From contig BJHL01000001.1 in assembly GCA_014192545.1 (NCBI GenBank), forward strand, positions 668,380 through 732,379: a stretch of 64,000 bases of DNA, given 5' to 3'. Position numbers and translations under genes: made by a program. The notes beneath the pieces were generated by a model. That model searched no databases and was not told where the DNA came from. It worked only from the letters and a program-made list of their open reading frames with translations. The stretch comes from Phycisphaerae bacterium (lineage in GTDB: Bacteria > Planctomycetota > Phycisphaerae > Phycisphaerales > UBA1924). Shown piece by piece: positions 45,184 through 53,819 of this stretch (its first letter is position 1; every line of letters begins with the position of its first letter).

Positions 45184-46296
45184 CTACCGCTTCGGCATCA
45201 GGATCACATCGCGAGGATCAATCTCGCACCAAGCCTGTGAACCGACCGCAGGTAGCTCTCCGCGCGGGTTCAAGATCGACAATGAAATCGTCTGGCTCTC
45301 TTTCGCCAGCTCCACTTGCGCGATCTCTCCCAAATACACGGAATCCTTCACCGTTGCCGAGATCGCGTTCGTGCCAGGTCCCTTCGCAAGTCGTACGCAC
45401 TCGTGCCGCAGTGAAACCAGGACGGTCGCGCTAACCTCAACTGGGCATTTCGATGCGTTCTCCGAAGCCAACTGCCCGAATGGCGTCGAGACGACAACAT
45501 GCTGACCGGCGGACAGGACCTGCCCCTCGATGATGTTGGTCTCGCCCAAGAACTCCGCCACAAAACGTTCGGTCGGAGTTTGGTATAATCCAGTGGGCGT
45601 CCCCAATTGCACAATATTACCGGACCTCATAATCGCAATCCGGTCCGCCATGCTCAGGGCCTCTTTCTGATCATGTGTCACGTAGACCGTCGTGATGCCG
45701 CTGGTCTTGCACACCCGCCGAATCTCGCTGCGTAGCTCAATCCGCAACTTCGCATCCAAGTTACTCAGCGGCTCATCCAGCAACAACACCCGCGGCTTCA
45801 CCACAATCGCCCGCGCCAACGCAATGCGCTGCTGCTGACCGCCCGAAAGCTGATTCGGCTTGCGCTGCGCATATTGCTCCATCCGCACCGCCGCCAACGC
45901 CTCGCGCACGCGCGACTCGCGTTCGCCGACTGGAATCTTGCGAACCTCCAGCCCAAACGCCACGTTCTGCGCCACCGTCATGTGCGGCCACAACGCGTAA
46001 CTCTGAAAAACCATCCCCGTATCGCGCTTTTCCGCCGGCAAAAACGTCACATCATTGCTCGCGCCGTCTGCCGTTTGAAACACAATCGTGCCGCCGGTTG
46101 GCTCAATGAAGCCCGCGATCATCCGCAGCAGCGTGGTCTTGCCGCAGCCGCTAGGACCAAGCAGAAAAAACAACTCGCCCGCGTTGATCGTCAGCGACAC
46201 GCGATCAACCGCGGTAGTAGTGGGGGGGCTGCCCGGCGCGGGCGCAATGGCGGGGTAGCTCTTGACCAGGTCCTTGATGACAATCGTCGTGGACAT
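45184..46296 (-). CDS. ABC transporter ATP-binding protein (UgpC/MalK/PotA family)
   Basis: About 370 residues from the ATG at 46296 (GAGG site upstream; the longer frame adds no domain). Walker A GPSGCGKTTLLRMIAG near residue 46, signature LSGGQQQRIALARA, Walker B VLLLDEPLSNLDAKLR, and H-loop VYVTHDQKEALS are intact. The last 110 residues form a TOBE-like beta domain, as in ATPases that power uptake of sugars, glycerol-3-phosphate, polyamines or iron. No permease or binding protein is adjacent, so it may serve several transporters. Its stop lies six bases from parS site 2. Confidence 0.9.
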   Translation of the reverse strand: MSTTIVIKDLVKSYPAIAPAPGSPPTTTAVDRVSLTINAGELFFLLGPSGCGKTTLLRMIAGFIEPTGGTIVFQTADGASNDVTFLPAEKRDTGMVFQSYALWPHMTVAQNVAFGLEVRKIPVGERESRVREALAAVRMEQYAQRKPNQLSGGQQQRIALARAIVVKPRVLLLDEPLSNLDAKLRIELRSEIRRVCKTSGITTVYVTHDQKEALSMADRIAIMRSGNIVQLGTPTGLYQTPTERFVAEFLGETNIIEGQVLSAGQHVVVSTPFGQLASENASKCPVEVSATVLVSLRHECVRLAKGPGTNAISATVKDSVYLGEIAQVELAKESQTISLSILNPRGELPAVGSQAWCEIDPRDVILMPKR

Positions 46297-46369
46297 GCAG
46301 CATCCTCGCGTTGCAAACTCTCCCGCGCTTCGACGCATCGCAGGCAACGCCCAGCGTAGTCGGTGACTC

Positions 46370-46405
46370 TGCAAAAGACGCGACCCGCGCTTTCGCACGG
46401 GTCGT
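46370..46405 (-). terminator. Rho-independent terminator after the PEP-CTERM-like gene
   Basis: On the minus strand CGACCCGTGC and GCGCGGGTCG form a 10-bp stem (one G-U) closed by a GAAA tetraloop, then CGTCTTTT. In window coordinates the arms are 46395-46404 and 46381-46390. Confidence 0.88.
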
Positions 46406-46498
46406 GTGGAGACTACTGAGAGATGAACGCTTTGCGCACCAGCGCGAGACAACGCTGGCACTGCGCAATTCGTCGTGTCGCCTACGCGACACACAAAC

Positions 46499-48094
46499 TT
46501 ACTTGCTGCGACGACGACGGGCTGCCATCAGGCCACCCAAGCCCAGCACGGCAACCGCGCCAGGAGTGGGAACCGTCTGAGGAATGAAGACCGCCATGAG
46601 CTGGCCGCCTTCAACCAGTTCGCCGGCGATGCCGTAGTGAGCTTGCATGTTGATCAGCCACCAACCCGGTCCGATCGTGTCCCAAGCGTCAACGATGCCG
46701 CTGGTTTCTTCGTCTTGCGTGCCGAGGTACTGGCTGCCGCCGCTCAGGAAGCGCGTCGAGTCAGAGATGCCGATCTCGAGCATGCTGTCGGTGACGAGGT
46801 CGTACATCCACAAGCGACCAAGGCGTGCGTTGTTGCCCACGTCTTCTTGAATGAGCACTTGGTTGAAGCGGCTCATGGCGATGTTGTCAAAGCTGTTGGC
46901 CGTGGTCGTGCCGGGGGTGAAGCTGGTCACGCCGCCGCCGAAGGTGCTGAAGTCGTTGCCTTGGCCGAGCATGGTGATGTTGCCGCCGAGCTCGGGGTTG
47001 GCGATGTCGGTGAAGTCCGCGCTGTAGATGCGGGTAGGAACGGGGACGCCGTTGACGGTGCCGCCGGTGTTGACCCAGATGAGTTGGTTGGGGTTGCTGG
47101 GGTTCCAAGCGCTGTCTTCGGGACGAGCGAACTCGGTGACGCCCAGGTCACGGCTGCTTTGTTGGAAAGCTGCGCCCGTGCCACGCTGCGTGGCGGACTT
47201 GTCAACCATGGTGAAGGTGCTGTTGATGGGGGCAGCGCCTTCGAGTGCGATGCCAGGCACGCGCATGCCGTAGGTCTTGCCGTTCATCAGGCCAGCGCGC
47301 TCGATGGTGTTGCCGGTGGCTTGCTTGTCGCCCACGTAGAAGTAAACTTGACCGGGCGTGCTGTCGTCAGTGCCAGCGACGATGGTCTTGCGCTGCGAGA
47401 GGGGGTTGGAAACTGCGTTTTCCCAGCTGAAACGTGCAAGGTCGGGCAGTTGGTAGCTCTGGCGGGCTTCGGGACCATCGATGATGTTCGCGAACGCGCG
47501 GCCTTCGGCGCCAGATTCTTCGCCATTGAGCAGGATGCGGCTATCGGTGCCGTACACGGTGCCCGTGGTCGGGTCCATCCACTTGTACGCGCTCTGCGCG
47601 GCGAGGTCAGCCGAACAGAAACGGCCGAACTGCGTGGTGCCGGCAACAAAGCTGTTGGTCGCGTTGTTGAAGGTGTTGACGCCCTGGATCAGATCGCGGC
47701 CGCCGACAACGCCGAAGTCGTTGCGACGAACCTTCCACTGGCTGACGAACGCGCCGGTCGAACCGTGAGCGCGAACGATGCCGCTGGTTGCGCCCAGTTC
47801 GTGGTTCTGCACCACGCTGAACGTGTTGTTGGCAATATCGTCGGCATCGCGGTAGATGCCCAGGCCATCGGGAATACCAACGTTGCGATAGGTTGCGAGA
47901 CCCGTGTCAAGGTTGTTGTAGAAGATATTCGCGCCAGTGGTCGCGATTGAAACAAACTGCACGCCCGAGCTGTTGCTGGCGGGGAGCATGTACGGTGTCG
48001 CGCCGGCGTTGGGGCCAGTGATGGTGCCTTGAGCAAGTGCGGGCGCAGCGATACCGGCGGCGGCCACAAGGGCCACGATCATGAAACGTTGCAT
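46499..48094 (-). CDS. Secreted DUF839/PhoX-like protein with PEP-CTERM-type sorting tail
   Basis: 531 residues. Signal peptide (MIVALVAAAGIAAPALAQ) after a GGAGA site. The body has features of PhoX/DUF839 beta-propeller phosphatases or related secreted proteins: NHELGATSGIVRAHGSTGAFVSQW, LLNGEESGAEGRAFA near residue 195, VYFYVGDKQATGN and IWVNTGG. The C-terminus TVPTPGAVAVLGLGGLMAARRRR is a Pro-Thr-Pro-Gly / hydrophobic / poly-Arg tail equivalent to PEP-CTERM, so the protein is processed and anchored by an exosortase-like system rather than by the dockerin route. Whether it is an active phosphatase is not established. Confidence 0.8.
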   Translation of the reverse strand: MQRFMIVALVAAAGIAAPALAQGTITGPNAGATPYMLPASNSSGVQFVSIATTGANIFYNNLDTGLATYRNVGIPDGLGIYRDADDIANNTFSVVQNHELGATSGIVRAHGSTGAFVSQWKVRRNDFGVVGGRDLIQGVNTFNNATNSFVAGTTQFGRFCSADLAAQSAYKWMDPTTGTVYGTDSRILLNGEESGAEGRAFANIIDGPEARQSYQLPDLARFSWENAVSNPLSQRKTIVAGTDDSTPGQVYFYVGDKQATGNTIERAGLMNGKTYGMRVPGIALEGAAPINSTFTMVDKSATQRGTGAAFQQSSRDLGVTEFARPEDSAWNPSNPNQLIWVNTGGTVNGVPVPTRIYSADFTDIANPELGGNITMLGQGNDFSTFGGGVTSFTPGTTTANSFDNIAMSRFNQVLIQEDVGNNARLGRLWMYDLVTDSMLEIGISDSTRFLSGGSQYLGTQDEETSGIVDAWDTIGPGWWLINMQAHYGIAGELVEGGQLMAVFIPQTVPTPGAVAVLGLGGLMAARRRRSK

Positions 48095-48381
48095 TATCCT
48101 GTCTCCTTGCCTCGTTAGAGGCGTGCTCTCCTCAGAGCGGTTGATCCATCAAATGGCCGTATGGCCAGCGTTCGCCAGTCACCCCTCGCGCGAACGCTCG
48201 CGAGGTTCACATATCGCACAAACACATGCGAATGTGATGAGCGGAGCATACCTCGCACTCAACACATTCGTGTCGCTAATTGGTAAATGTGGCGTGATGA
48301 TTGCGCGAAGACAGATCGAACTTCATGCAAACGTGACACGACCTTGACGGAATTCCCCAAGCAATCTCGTATCTTGCTCCC

Positions 48382-49326
48382 ATGAACACTCTCTCACACT
48401 CCGCTCGTCCATCACGCGCATCACGCGTCTCGCGCACACTCATCGCCCTCGCATCACTCGGCGTAAGCGCCCTCGCAGCATCACACGCGCTCGCACAAAC
48501 ACAAACCATCGCGATCACGCCATCTGCTGACGCCACAATCTACTCCGCCAGCAACGGCATCGACGAAGCCGCTAATGGCGGCGGTTCGCAGCTCTTTTCG
48601 GGCTGGACCACGCGTTTCGGCGAACGCCGCGCACTGCTCAAGTTCGATCTCGCTGGTCTCATCCCGCCGCAAGCCACCATCACCAGCGCGCAACTCACCA
48701 TCAACGTCAATCGCTCCATCGCCGAAGGCAACGAGTTCAATCTCCATCGCGTGACAGCACCGTGGAACGAAGGGCCATCAATTGCCGAAGGTCCAGAAGG
48801 CAACGGTGCCGAGCCACTCAATGGCGATGTCACGTGGAACTTCCGCCAATACAACATCGCTCCCGCGCTGCGCGTGCCTTGGTCCACGCCAGGCGGCGAA
48901 TTCGCGCCCGTCGCTTCCACCTCGTCCAACATTTCATTCGCGAGCACCTACACCTTCGGCCCATCCGCGCAGCTCGCCACCGATGTCACTGGCTGGCTCA
49001 CCAACCCGGCCTCAAACAACGGCTGGATCATCATCGCCGACAATCCGTTCTTTTCGGGCAGCGCCAAGCGCTTCGCATCGCGCTCAAACGCAGCCTCGCA
49101 AGAGCGACCCACCCTCACCATTACCTACACCACATGCAACGATGTCGATTTCAACAACGACGAAATCTTTCCCGATGATCGTGACGTCATCGATTTCTTC
49201 GATGTCCTCGCCGGCGGGGCGTGTCCCGCGTGCGACAGCATCGACTTCAACGGCGACGGCGTTTTTCCAGATGATCGCGACGTAACCACCTTCTTCAACG
49301 TGCTCGCGGGCGGCCCCTGCGAGTAA
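48382..49326 (+). CDS. DNRLRE-domain protein with two GC-type dockerin repeats
   Basis: 314 residues. A long basic start then signal segment (ALASLGVSALAASHALAQ). Residues 45-245 match the DNRLRE module: PSADATIYSASNGIDEAANGG, RRALLKFDLAGLIPPQATITSAQLTINV, NLHRVTAPWNEG and SNNGWIIIADN. This beta-sandwich occurs in surface and matrix proteins. The last 64 residues are two diverged units (VDFNNDEIFPDDRDVIDFFDVLAGG, IDFNGDGVFPDDRDVTTFFNVLAGG) with Cys borders; they use DD/R where the other three dockerin genes have ED/Q. An exported structural or adhesion protein is likely. Confidence 0.84.
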   Translation: MNTLSHSARPSRASRVSRTLIALASLGVSALAASHALAQTQTIAITPSADATIYSASNGIDEAANGGGSQLFSGWTTRFGERRALLKFDLAGLIPPQATITSAQLTINVNRSIAEGNEFNLHRVTAPWNEGPSIAEGPEGNGAEPLNGDVTWNFRQYNIAPALRVPWSTPGGEFAPVASTSSNISFASTYTFGPSAQLATDVTGWLTNPASNNGWIIIADNPFFSGSAKRFASRSNAASQERPTLTITYTTCNDVDFNNDEIFPDDRDVIDFFDVLAGGACPACDSIDFNGDGVFPDDRDVTTFFNVLAGGPCE

Positions 49327-49359
49327 AGCGGCCCGCCGCAGCCTGCGTTACACTTGCTC

Positions 49360-49707
49360 ATGCAACGGCCCGGACGAGCATCAGCACTCTCGCGCATCGA
49401 AGCGCTGCGGAAGTTCCGCGCGGTGCCGCAACGCAACGTCAGCATCACGGGCGAAGTCGACGCGCTGCTGCGCGATGCGAAGAAGGTCGCCAAAGCTGTC
49501 AAAGCTGTTGACGAGTCGTGGCGCGTTGCTCTGCCGAGCGAAATCGCCTCGCGCGTGCGTCCCGAAAAACTCTCTCGCGGCGTTCTCACGCTCATCGCGA
49601 GCGATGCTGCGGTGAAATACAAAGTCGAAATGTGGCTGCGCGAAGGCGGCTTGCAAAGTGTGCAAGCCCTGACCAAAACCGTGAAGCGCGTGGTGGTGAA
49701 GCTGTGA
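49360..49707 (+). CDS. DUF721/DciA-like protein
   Basis: About 115 residues from the ATG at 49360. The sequence ESWRVALPSEIASRVRPEKLSRGVLTLIASDAAVKYKVEMWLREGGLQSVQALTK matches the DUF721 pattern (W...P..i..h..p..l..G.L.i...sa.a..L). The family includes DciA, which helps load the replicative helicase in bacteria without DnaC; the link for this copy is by similarity. It stands 34 bases after the DNRLRE gene and its TGA overlaps the GTG start of the first zinc-ribbon gene (GTGA), so it heads that operon. Confidence 0.72.
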   Translation: MQRPGRASALSRIEALRKFRAVPQRNVSITGEVDALLRDAKKVAKAVKAVDESWRVALPSEIASRVRPEKLSRGVLTLIASDAAVKYKVEMWLREGGLQSVQALTKTVKRVVVKL

Positions 49708-50273
49708 ACGCTGGCAATGTCACGCGCGGCCCAGTCGCGACAAACGCGACAAATCCATCAGGCGTTCCATCGCCGCAAATTCCACCCCGCGCCGCGCAGA
49801 CGATGTCCAAGGCCGACCGCGAACTTGTCTCACTCATGCAGCGGCTGCGTCTCTCGTGTCCCGCCTGTCGATACGACCTGTGCGCAGCCCAAACACCCAT
49901 CTGCCCCGAGTGCGGCAAGCACGTACACGCCGAGGATTACCGCGTCAAAGCAGGCCTGCCGAAAAACAACTGGCTCGTCGCCGCCATCGTCGGCGCGTGC
50001 CAACTGCTCATCATCGGCCCCGCCGCCACCGTCGCCATCATGATCCAAACCCCCATGCCCACCTCAGCCGAAGGCGCGATCGTGCTGGCAAGCGTCTTCG
50101 CATGCGGATGGGTGCTGTGGTTCGTCAGCTATCGCCCACTGCGCGTCCTCGCGCTGCCGACGATGCTCAAGTGGTGCGTGCTCGCCGGCCTCGCAGTGCT
50201 GGGACCAGTGATGCTTCTCGCGCTTATCGGCGTGCCCGCGTGGCTCGTGGGTGATGCATTCGGCTGGTGGTAG
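49704..50273 (+). CDS. Zinc-ribbon membrane protein, copy 1
   Basis: About 189 residues from the GTG that overlaps the DciA-like stop. After 45 unstructured residues comes CPACRYDLCAAQTPICPECGK (residues 52-72), two Cys pairs that should bind one zinc, and then three membrane helices: NWLVAAIVGACQLLIIGPAA, AIVLASVFACGWVLWFVSY and WCVLAGLAVLGPVMLLALIGV. The zinc ribbon is in the cytoplasm or at its face. This combination recurs in the next three genes with diverged sequence. Function unknown. Confidence 0.75.
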   Translation: MNAGNVTRGPVATNATNPSGVPSPQIPPRAAQTMSKADRELVSLMQRLRLSCPACRYDLCAAQTPICPECGKHVHAEDYRVKAGLPKNNWLVAAIVGACQLLIIGPAATVAIMIQTPMPTSAEGAIVLASVFACGWVLWFVSYRPLRVLALPTMLKWCVLAGLAVLGPVMLLALIGVPAWLVGDAFGWW

Positions 50274-50280
50274 TTGCACA

Positions 50281-50994
50281 ATGTCATATGCTGTCGATAT
50301 GAGCCAGTCCGTTCAGGAAATCCTCAAACATCGTGACGCGATGTGCCCGCGCTGTGGCTACAACCTGCGCGGACTGGCATCTCCCATCTGCCCCGAGTGC
50401 CAACTCACGATCACGCCAGAGAATGTGCTCGATGGCAAACGTATCAAGACACGTGGCGTTGCCATCGCGCTGCTCATCGTTACCATCATTGGTTTTTTCG
50501 TGTTGATGCACACGCTAGCAAGTTGGAAAAACTCGCTGCCAGACGCGGCGTTCCGCGCAGCACAGGCATCATCCGTGTTGGTACTGGCGGCCGTGTTGGT
50601 TTGGCCATCGATTGTGTGGTTCCGCCAGCGCCAAGCGATTTGGAAAGAGATGGACGTCTACGTCCGCACGCCCTGGATCCGCTGGGCCAGTTGGATGATG
50701 GTCGCGATGGCAGTGAACGTTGCTATGTGGGTGCCCGCCGTCATTGCACAAATCGCTTGGGTCTTCAGTATTCTTTCCAGCCCATTACGCAACGCATATT
50801 CCGGTTGGCTCATTCGGCCCGAATACATCTTCAACATGCTGATCGCTGTTCCGTCAAGCATCTGCTTGATTGGATTATCCTCGGCCCAAACGCGAGGCCG
50901 CCTTTCCGTCTGGGTCCAGCGAACAATCATCGTCCTCGCCACGCAGCCTGCGCTCTATTTTGTTCTTCACCTGTGGCGCATCGCAAAGGAATGA
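50281..50994 (+). CDS. Zinc-ribbon membrane protein, copy 2
   Basis: About 237 residues. CPRCGYNLRGLASPICPEC near residue 22 is the classic form of the ribbon. It is followed by five hydrophobic helices: GVAIALLIVTIIGFFVLMH, SSVLVLAAVLVWPSIVWF, ASWMMVAMAVNVAMWVPAVIA, IFNMLIAVPSSICLIGLSS and TIIVLATQPALYFVLHL. It starts seven bases after copy 1. I chose the ATG at 50281; another at 50299 is possible. No enzyme motif is seen. Confidence 0.74.
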   Translation: MSYAVDMSQSVQEILKHRDAMCPRCGYNLRGLASPICPECQLTITPENVLDGKRIKTRGVAIALLIVTIIGFFVLMHTLASWKNSLPDAAFRAAQASSVLVLAAVLVWPSIVWFRQRQAIWKEMDVYVRTPWIRWASWMMVAMAVNVAMWVPAVIAQIAWVFSILSSPLRNAYSGWLIRPEYIFNMLIAVPSSICLIGLSSAQTRGRLSVWVQRTIIVLATQPALYFVLHLWRIAKE

Positions 50995-51010
50995 CAAAAC
51001 AGGGGTATTC

Positions 51011-51487
51011 ATGCACACATCACCGCTCTCGCACTTCCTCGCTGAAAACGACGTCCCCTGCCCGCACTGCGGCTACAACCTCCGCGGCTTGACCGCAAGC
51101 GTCTGCCCCGAGTGCAAGCACGACCTGCAACTCAAGATCGATGGCGATTACGCGGCCATTCGGTACTTGCCGATGGCCAAGTGGCTACTGGGCCTGATGG
51201 TCTTTTCATCGCTCGCGACAATTTGCATCCACGCACTCTACTGGTTTCGAGACTCAGGCCAGTACAACACGACAGAGCTCGCAATCCACTACATGACGCC
51301 CATGGCATTGGCAACCATCGAGTGTGCCGCATGCGTCTTCGCGTGGAGGCGCGTCACCGAGTCACAACGCACCGGCAAAAACATCATCCGCGCCTACGTC
51401 ATCTGCCTCGGCATGATGCTGCTCATCACCGCCCTGCAAATCACACAATGGCTCTTTCAACTGGTCTGGTCGTGGGAGCTTTGGTAA
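51011..51487 (+). CDS. Zinc-ribbon membrane protein, copy 3
   Basis: About 158 residues from the ATG at 51011 (AGGGG upstream). CPHCGYNLRGLTASVCPEC at residues 17-36, then three helices: WLLGLMVFSSLATICIHALYWF, MTPMALATIECAACVFAW and AYVICLGMMLLITALQITQWLF. Same layout as copies 1, 2 and 4, but little identity outside the ribbon, which points to old duplications. The gap to copy 2 is 16 bases. Confidence 0.74.
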   Translation: MHTSPLSHFLAENDVPCPHCGYNLRGLTASVCPECKHDLQLKIDGDYAAIRYLPMAKWLLGLMVFSSLATICIHALYWFRDSGQYNTTELAIHYMTPMALATIECAACVFAWRRVTESQRTGKNIIRAYVICLGMMLLITALQITQWLFQLVWSWELW

Positions 51488-51490
51488 CGC

Positions 51491-51967
51491 ATGAGCGACC
51501 ACCTCCAATCCTTCCTCGCCGACCGCGACGAACCCTGCCCGAACTGTCGCTACAACCTGCGCGGCGTCACTGTCGCGATGTGCCCTCAATGCAAACGCAA
51601 ACTGTCGTTGCAGTTGTGTCAGCGACAGCAACCCCGCCGTCACTTTGGACTCATGTACACGTTGTTGGGCGTTGCGTTGGGATACCCATTATTCAATTTG
51701 ATCAACTGGTTTATACAGGCGTGGCGATTGGACAACCTATCCAATTGGCGAAGCTGGATGACATGGTCGTATGCTCAAGCTTTCGTTCTGCCGCTCTTCT
51801 CGCTTGTGGTGTATTCGATCGGACTGGTGCGTGTCATCTCCATGCATCGACGCAGGCGTCCCCTACTGAACATCTATCAGAACGTCATGCTTGTGTTCTT
51901 ACTCGTGTGCACCATGCAGTTGCTGCTGTACGGCATCCCTTGGATGCGGTACTGGCTGTTCGGTTGA
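51491..51967 (+). CDS. Zinc-ribbon membrane protein, copy 4
   Basis: 158 residues. CPNCRYNLRGVTVAMCPQC (residues 15-33), a basic linker KRKLSLQLCQRQQPRR, then helices LGVALGYPLFNLINWFI, AFVLPLFSLVVYSIGLVRVI and VMLVFLLVCTMQLLLYGI. It begins three bases after copy 3. Last of four such genes in a row; SpoVR follows after about 100 bases with its own ribosome site. Confidence 0.73.
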   Translation: MSDHLQSFLADRDEPCPNCRYNLRGVTVAMCPQCKRKLSLQLCQRQQPRRHFGLMYTLLGVALGYPLFNLINWFIQAWRLDNLSNWRSWMTWSYAQAFVLPLFSLVVYSIGLVRVISMHRRRRPLLNIYQNVMLVFLLVCTMQLLLYGIPWMRYWLFG

Positions 51968-52070
51968 TGTCCAGATGAAAATCGGCCTCCTACTTCGCAC
52001 CACTCGTGCCATTTCGACGTATAGACACGTGTCCAAGCAGCCGATAAGTGGATATCCACAGGAGGCTCTT

Positions 52071-53672
52071 ATGGCCGCCACATCCCAAGGTTCAACCATC
52101 CGCGCCATGCCGCACACCGACCTCTCACCCGAGTTGCTCGAGCACATGCAGCGCATCAAAGCCAAAGCCATCGACTATGGCCTCGACTTCTTCGAGGTTG
52201 TCTTCGAAGTGCTCCCCTTCGAAGTCATGAACCAGATCGCCTCATACGGCGGCTTCCCCACGCGCTACCCGCACTGGCGCTGGGGCATGGAATACGACAA
52301 GATGAGCAAGCGCGACGCCTACGGCATGGGTCGCATCTACGAAATGGTCATCAACAACGACCCTTGCTACGCCTACTTGCAAGAAGCCAACAACGTCACC
52401 GATCAAAAACTCGTCATGGCCCACGTCTACGGCCACGCCGACTTCTTCAAGTGCAACGCCTGGTTCAGCAAAACCAATCGCAAGATGATGGACGAGATGG
52501 CCAACCACGCCACACGCATTCGTCGCCACATGGACCGCCACGGCCAAGACACCGTCGAGCGATTCATCGACGCATGCCTCATGATCGAAAATCTCATCGA
52601 CCCTCACAGCGTGTACAAAGCGCCCGCAACCGGCCAAGGTTCATCCAGCAGCGCATATCTGCAACAAATCGGCGACGAAAACCCCGCCGATGCACGCAGC
52701 GACACGCAAACCAATCGCTTCGCCGCCAAAGACTACATGGACCCCTTTATCAACCCGCGCGACGTGCTCGCCAAGCAGCGCGAAGCCGAGCAAGAGCGCG
52801 CCAAAGCCCAGCGCGACAAGTTCCCCGCTCAGCCCGCGCGCGATGTGCTGCTCTTCCTGCTCAAACACGCGCAACTTACCGACTGGCAGCAAGACGTCCT
52901 CTCAATCATTCGCGACGAGTCATACTACTACGCGCCCCAAGGCATGACCAAAGTCATGAACGAAGGCTGGGCCACCTACTGGCACAGCAAACTCATGACC
53001 CAGCACTTCCTTGATGCCAAAGAAATCATCCACTACGCCGACCAACACAGCGGCGTTGTCTACATGCAGCCAGGCGGCTTCAACCCTTACAAAATCGGCG
53101 TCGAAATGTTCAAAGACATCGAACGCCGCTGGAACACAGGCCAACACGGCCCAGCCTGGGAAAACATCGACACCATCGGCGACAAGAAATCCTTCGACGA
53201 CAAGAGCATGAAAGGCCGCGAGAAGATTTTCGAAGTGCGCCGCATCTACAACGACGTCAGTTTCATCGATGAATTCCTGACCGAAGACTTCGTCGAGAAA
53301 CACAAGATGTATCAGCACAAGCGCGATCCAAACACAGGCGAACTCAAAGTCGCCAGCCGCGACTTCAGCCGCGTAAAGCAAACCCTGCTGCACTATCTCA
53401 CCAACGCCGGCCAGCCGTTCATCTACGTCGTCGACGCCAACTACCTCAACCGCGGCGAAATGGTCCTCGCGCACAAGTTCACAGGCGTCGAAGTCGAACT
53501 CGAACGCGCAAACGAAGTCATGCAAAGCCTGCGACTGATCTGGGGCCGCCCCGTCCACCTCGCGATGACACTCAACGAAGAGCAATATCTGCTCACGATG
53601 GAAGAAGTCGCCGGCAAACTCACAAAGCAACGAATCACCGAAGAAATGCCCCTCCCCGCGCACGTCATCTGA
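52071..53672 (+). CDS. SpoVR family protein
   Basis: About 533 residues. The ATG at 52071 has a perfect AGGAGG-type site. The family signature is present: YGLDFFEVVFEVLPFEVMNQIASYGGFPTRYPHWRWGMEYDKM, DQKLVMAHVYGHADFFKCNAWF, YYAPQGMTKVMNEGWATYWH near residue 290 and FNPYKIGVEMFKDIERRWNTG. SpoVR-like proteins (E. coli YcgB) are widespread; in Bacillus the protein is needed for spore cortex, but the biochemical role is unclear. In other bacteria it is often linked to YeaG/YeaH; those genes are not here. It follows the zinc-ribbon operon. Confidence 0.93.
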   Translation: MAATSQGSTIRAMPHTDLSPELLEHMQRIKAKAIDYGLDFFEVVFEVLPFEVMNQIASYGGFPTRYPHWRWGMEYDKMSKRDAYGMGRIYEMVINNDPCYAYLQEANNVTDQKLVMAHVYGHADFFKCNAWFSKTNRKMMDEMANHATRIRRHMDRHGQDTVERFIDACLMIENLIDPHSVYKAPATGQGSSSSAYLQQIGDENPADARSDTQTNRFAAKDYMDPFINPRDVLAKQREAEQERAKAQRDKFPAQPARDVLLFLLKHAQLTDWQQDVLSIIRDESYYYAPQGMTKVMNEGWATYWHSKLMTQHFLDAKEIIHYADQHSGVVYMQPGGFNPYKIGVEMFKDIERRWNTGQHGPAWENIDTIGDKKSFDDKSMKGREKIFEVRRIYNDVSFIDEFLTEDFVEKHKMYQHKRDPNTGELKVASRDFSRVKQTLLHYLTNAGQPFIYVVDANYLNRGEMVLAHKFTGVEVELERANEVMQSLRLIWGRPVHLAMTLNEEQYLLTMEEVAGKLTKQRITEEMPLPAHVI

Positions 53673-53819
53673 CGGTGGCCCGCCCGTCCCGGGCGTGCGA
53701 AGAGCAACACCACACGCGCCCGATCCCGATAAGCCACTGCGAATCATCCGGCTTCAACTTCTAGTTTCACGCCTCGCAAGAAACTTTCAACAGCCGCGTT
53801 ATGCAACCGGAGGCTCTCC

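Noticed and set aside
48826-48842. GATGTCACGTGGAACTT as a third parS
   Set aside because: The left half lacks the TGTTnC arm; it falls in the DNRLRE coding sequence and is probably chance.
52364-53014. 216-codon plus-strand frame inside spoVR
   Set aside because: Arg/Gln/His-rich shadow in another frame of a highly conserved gene.
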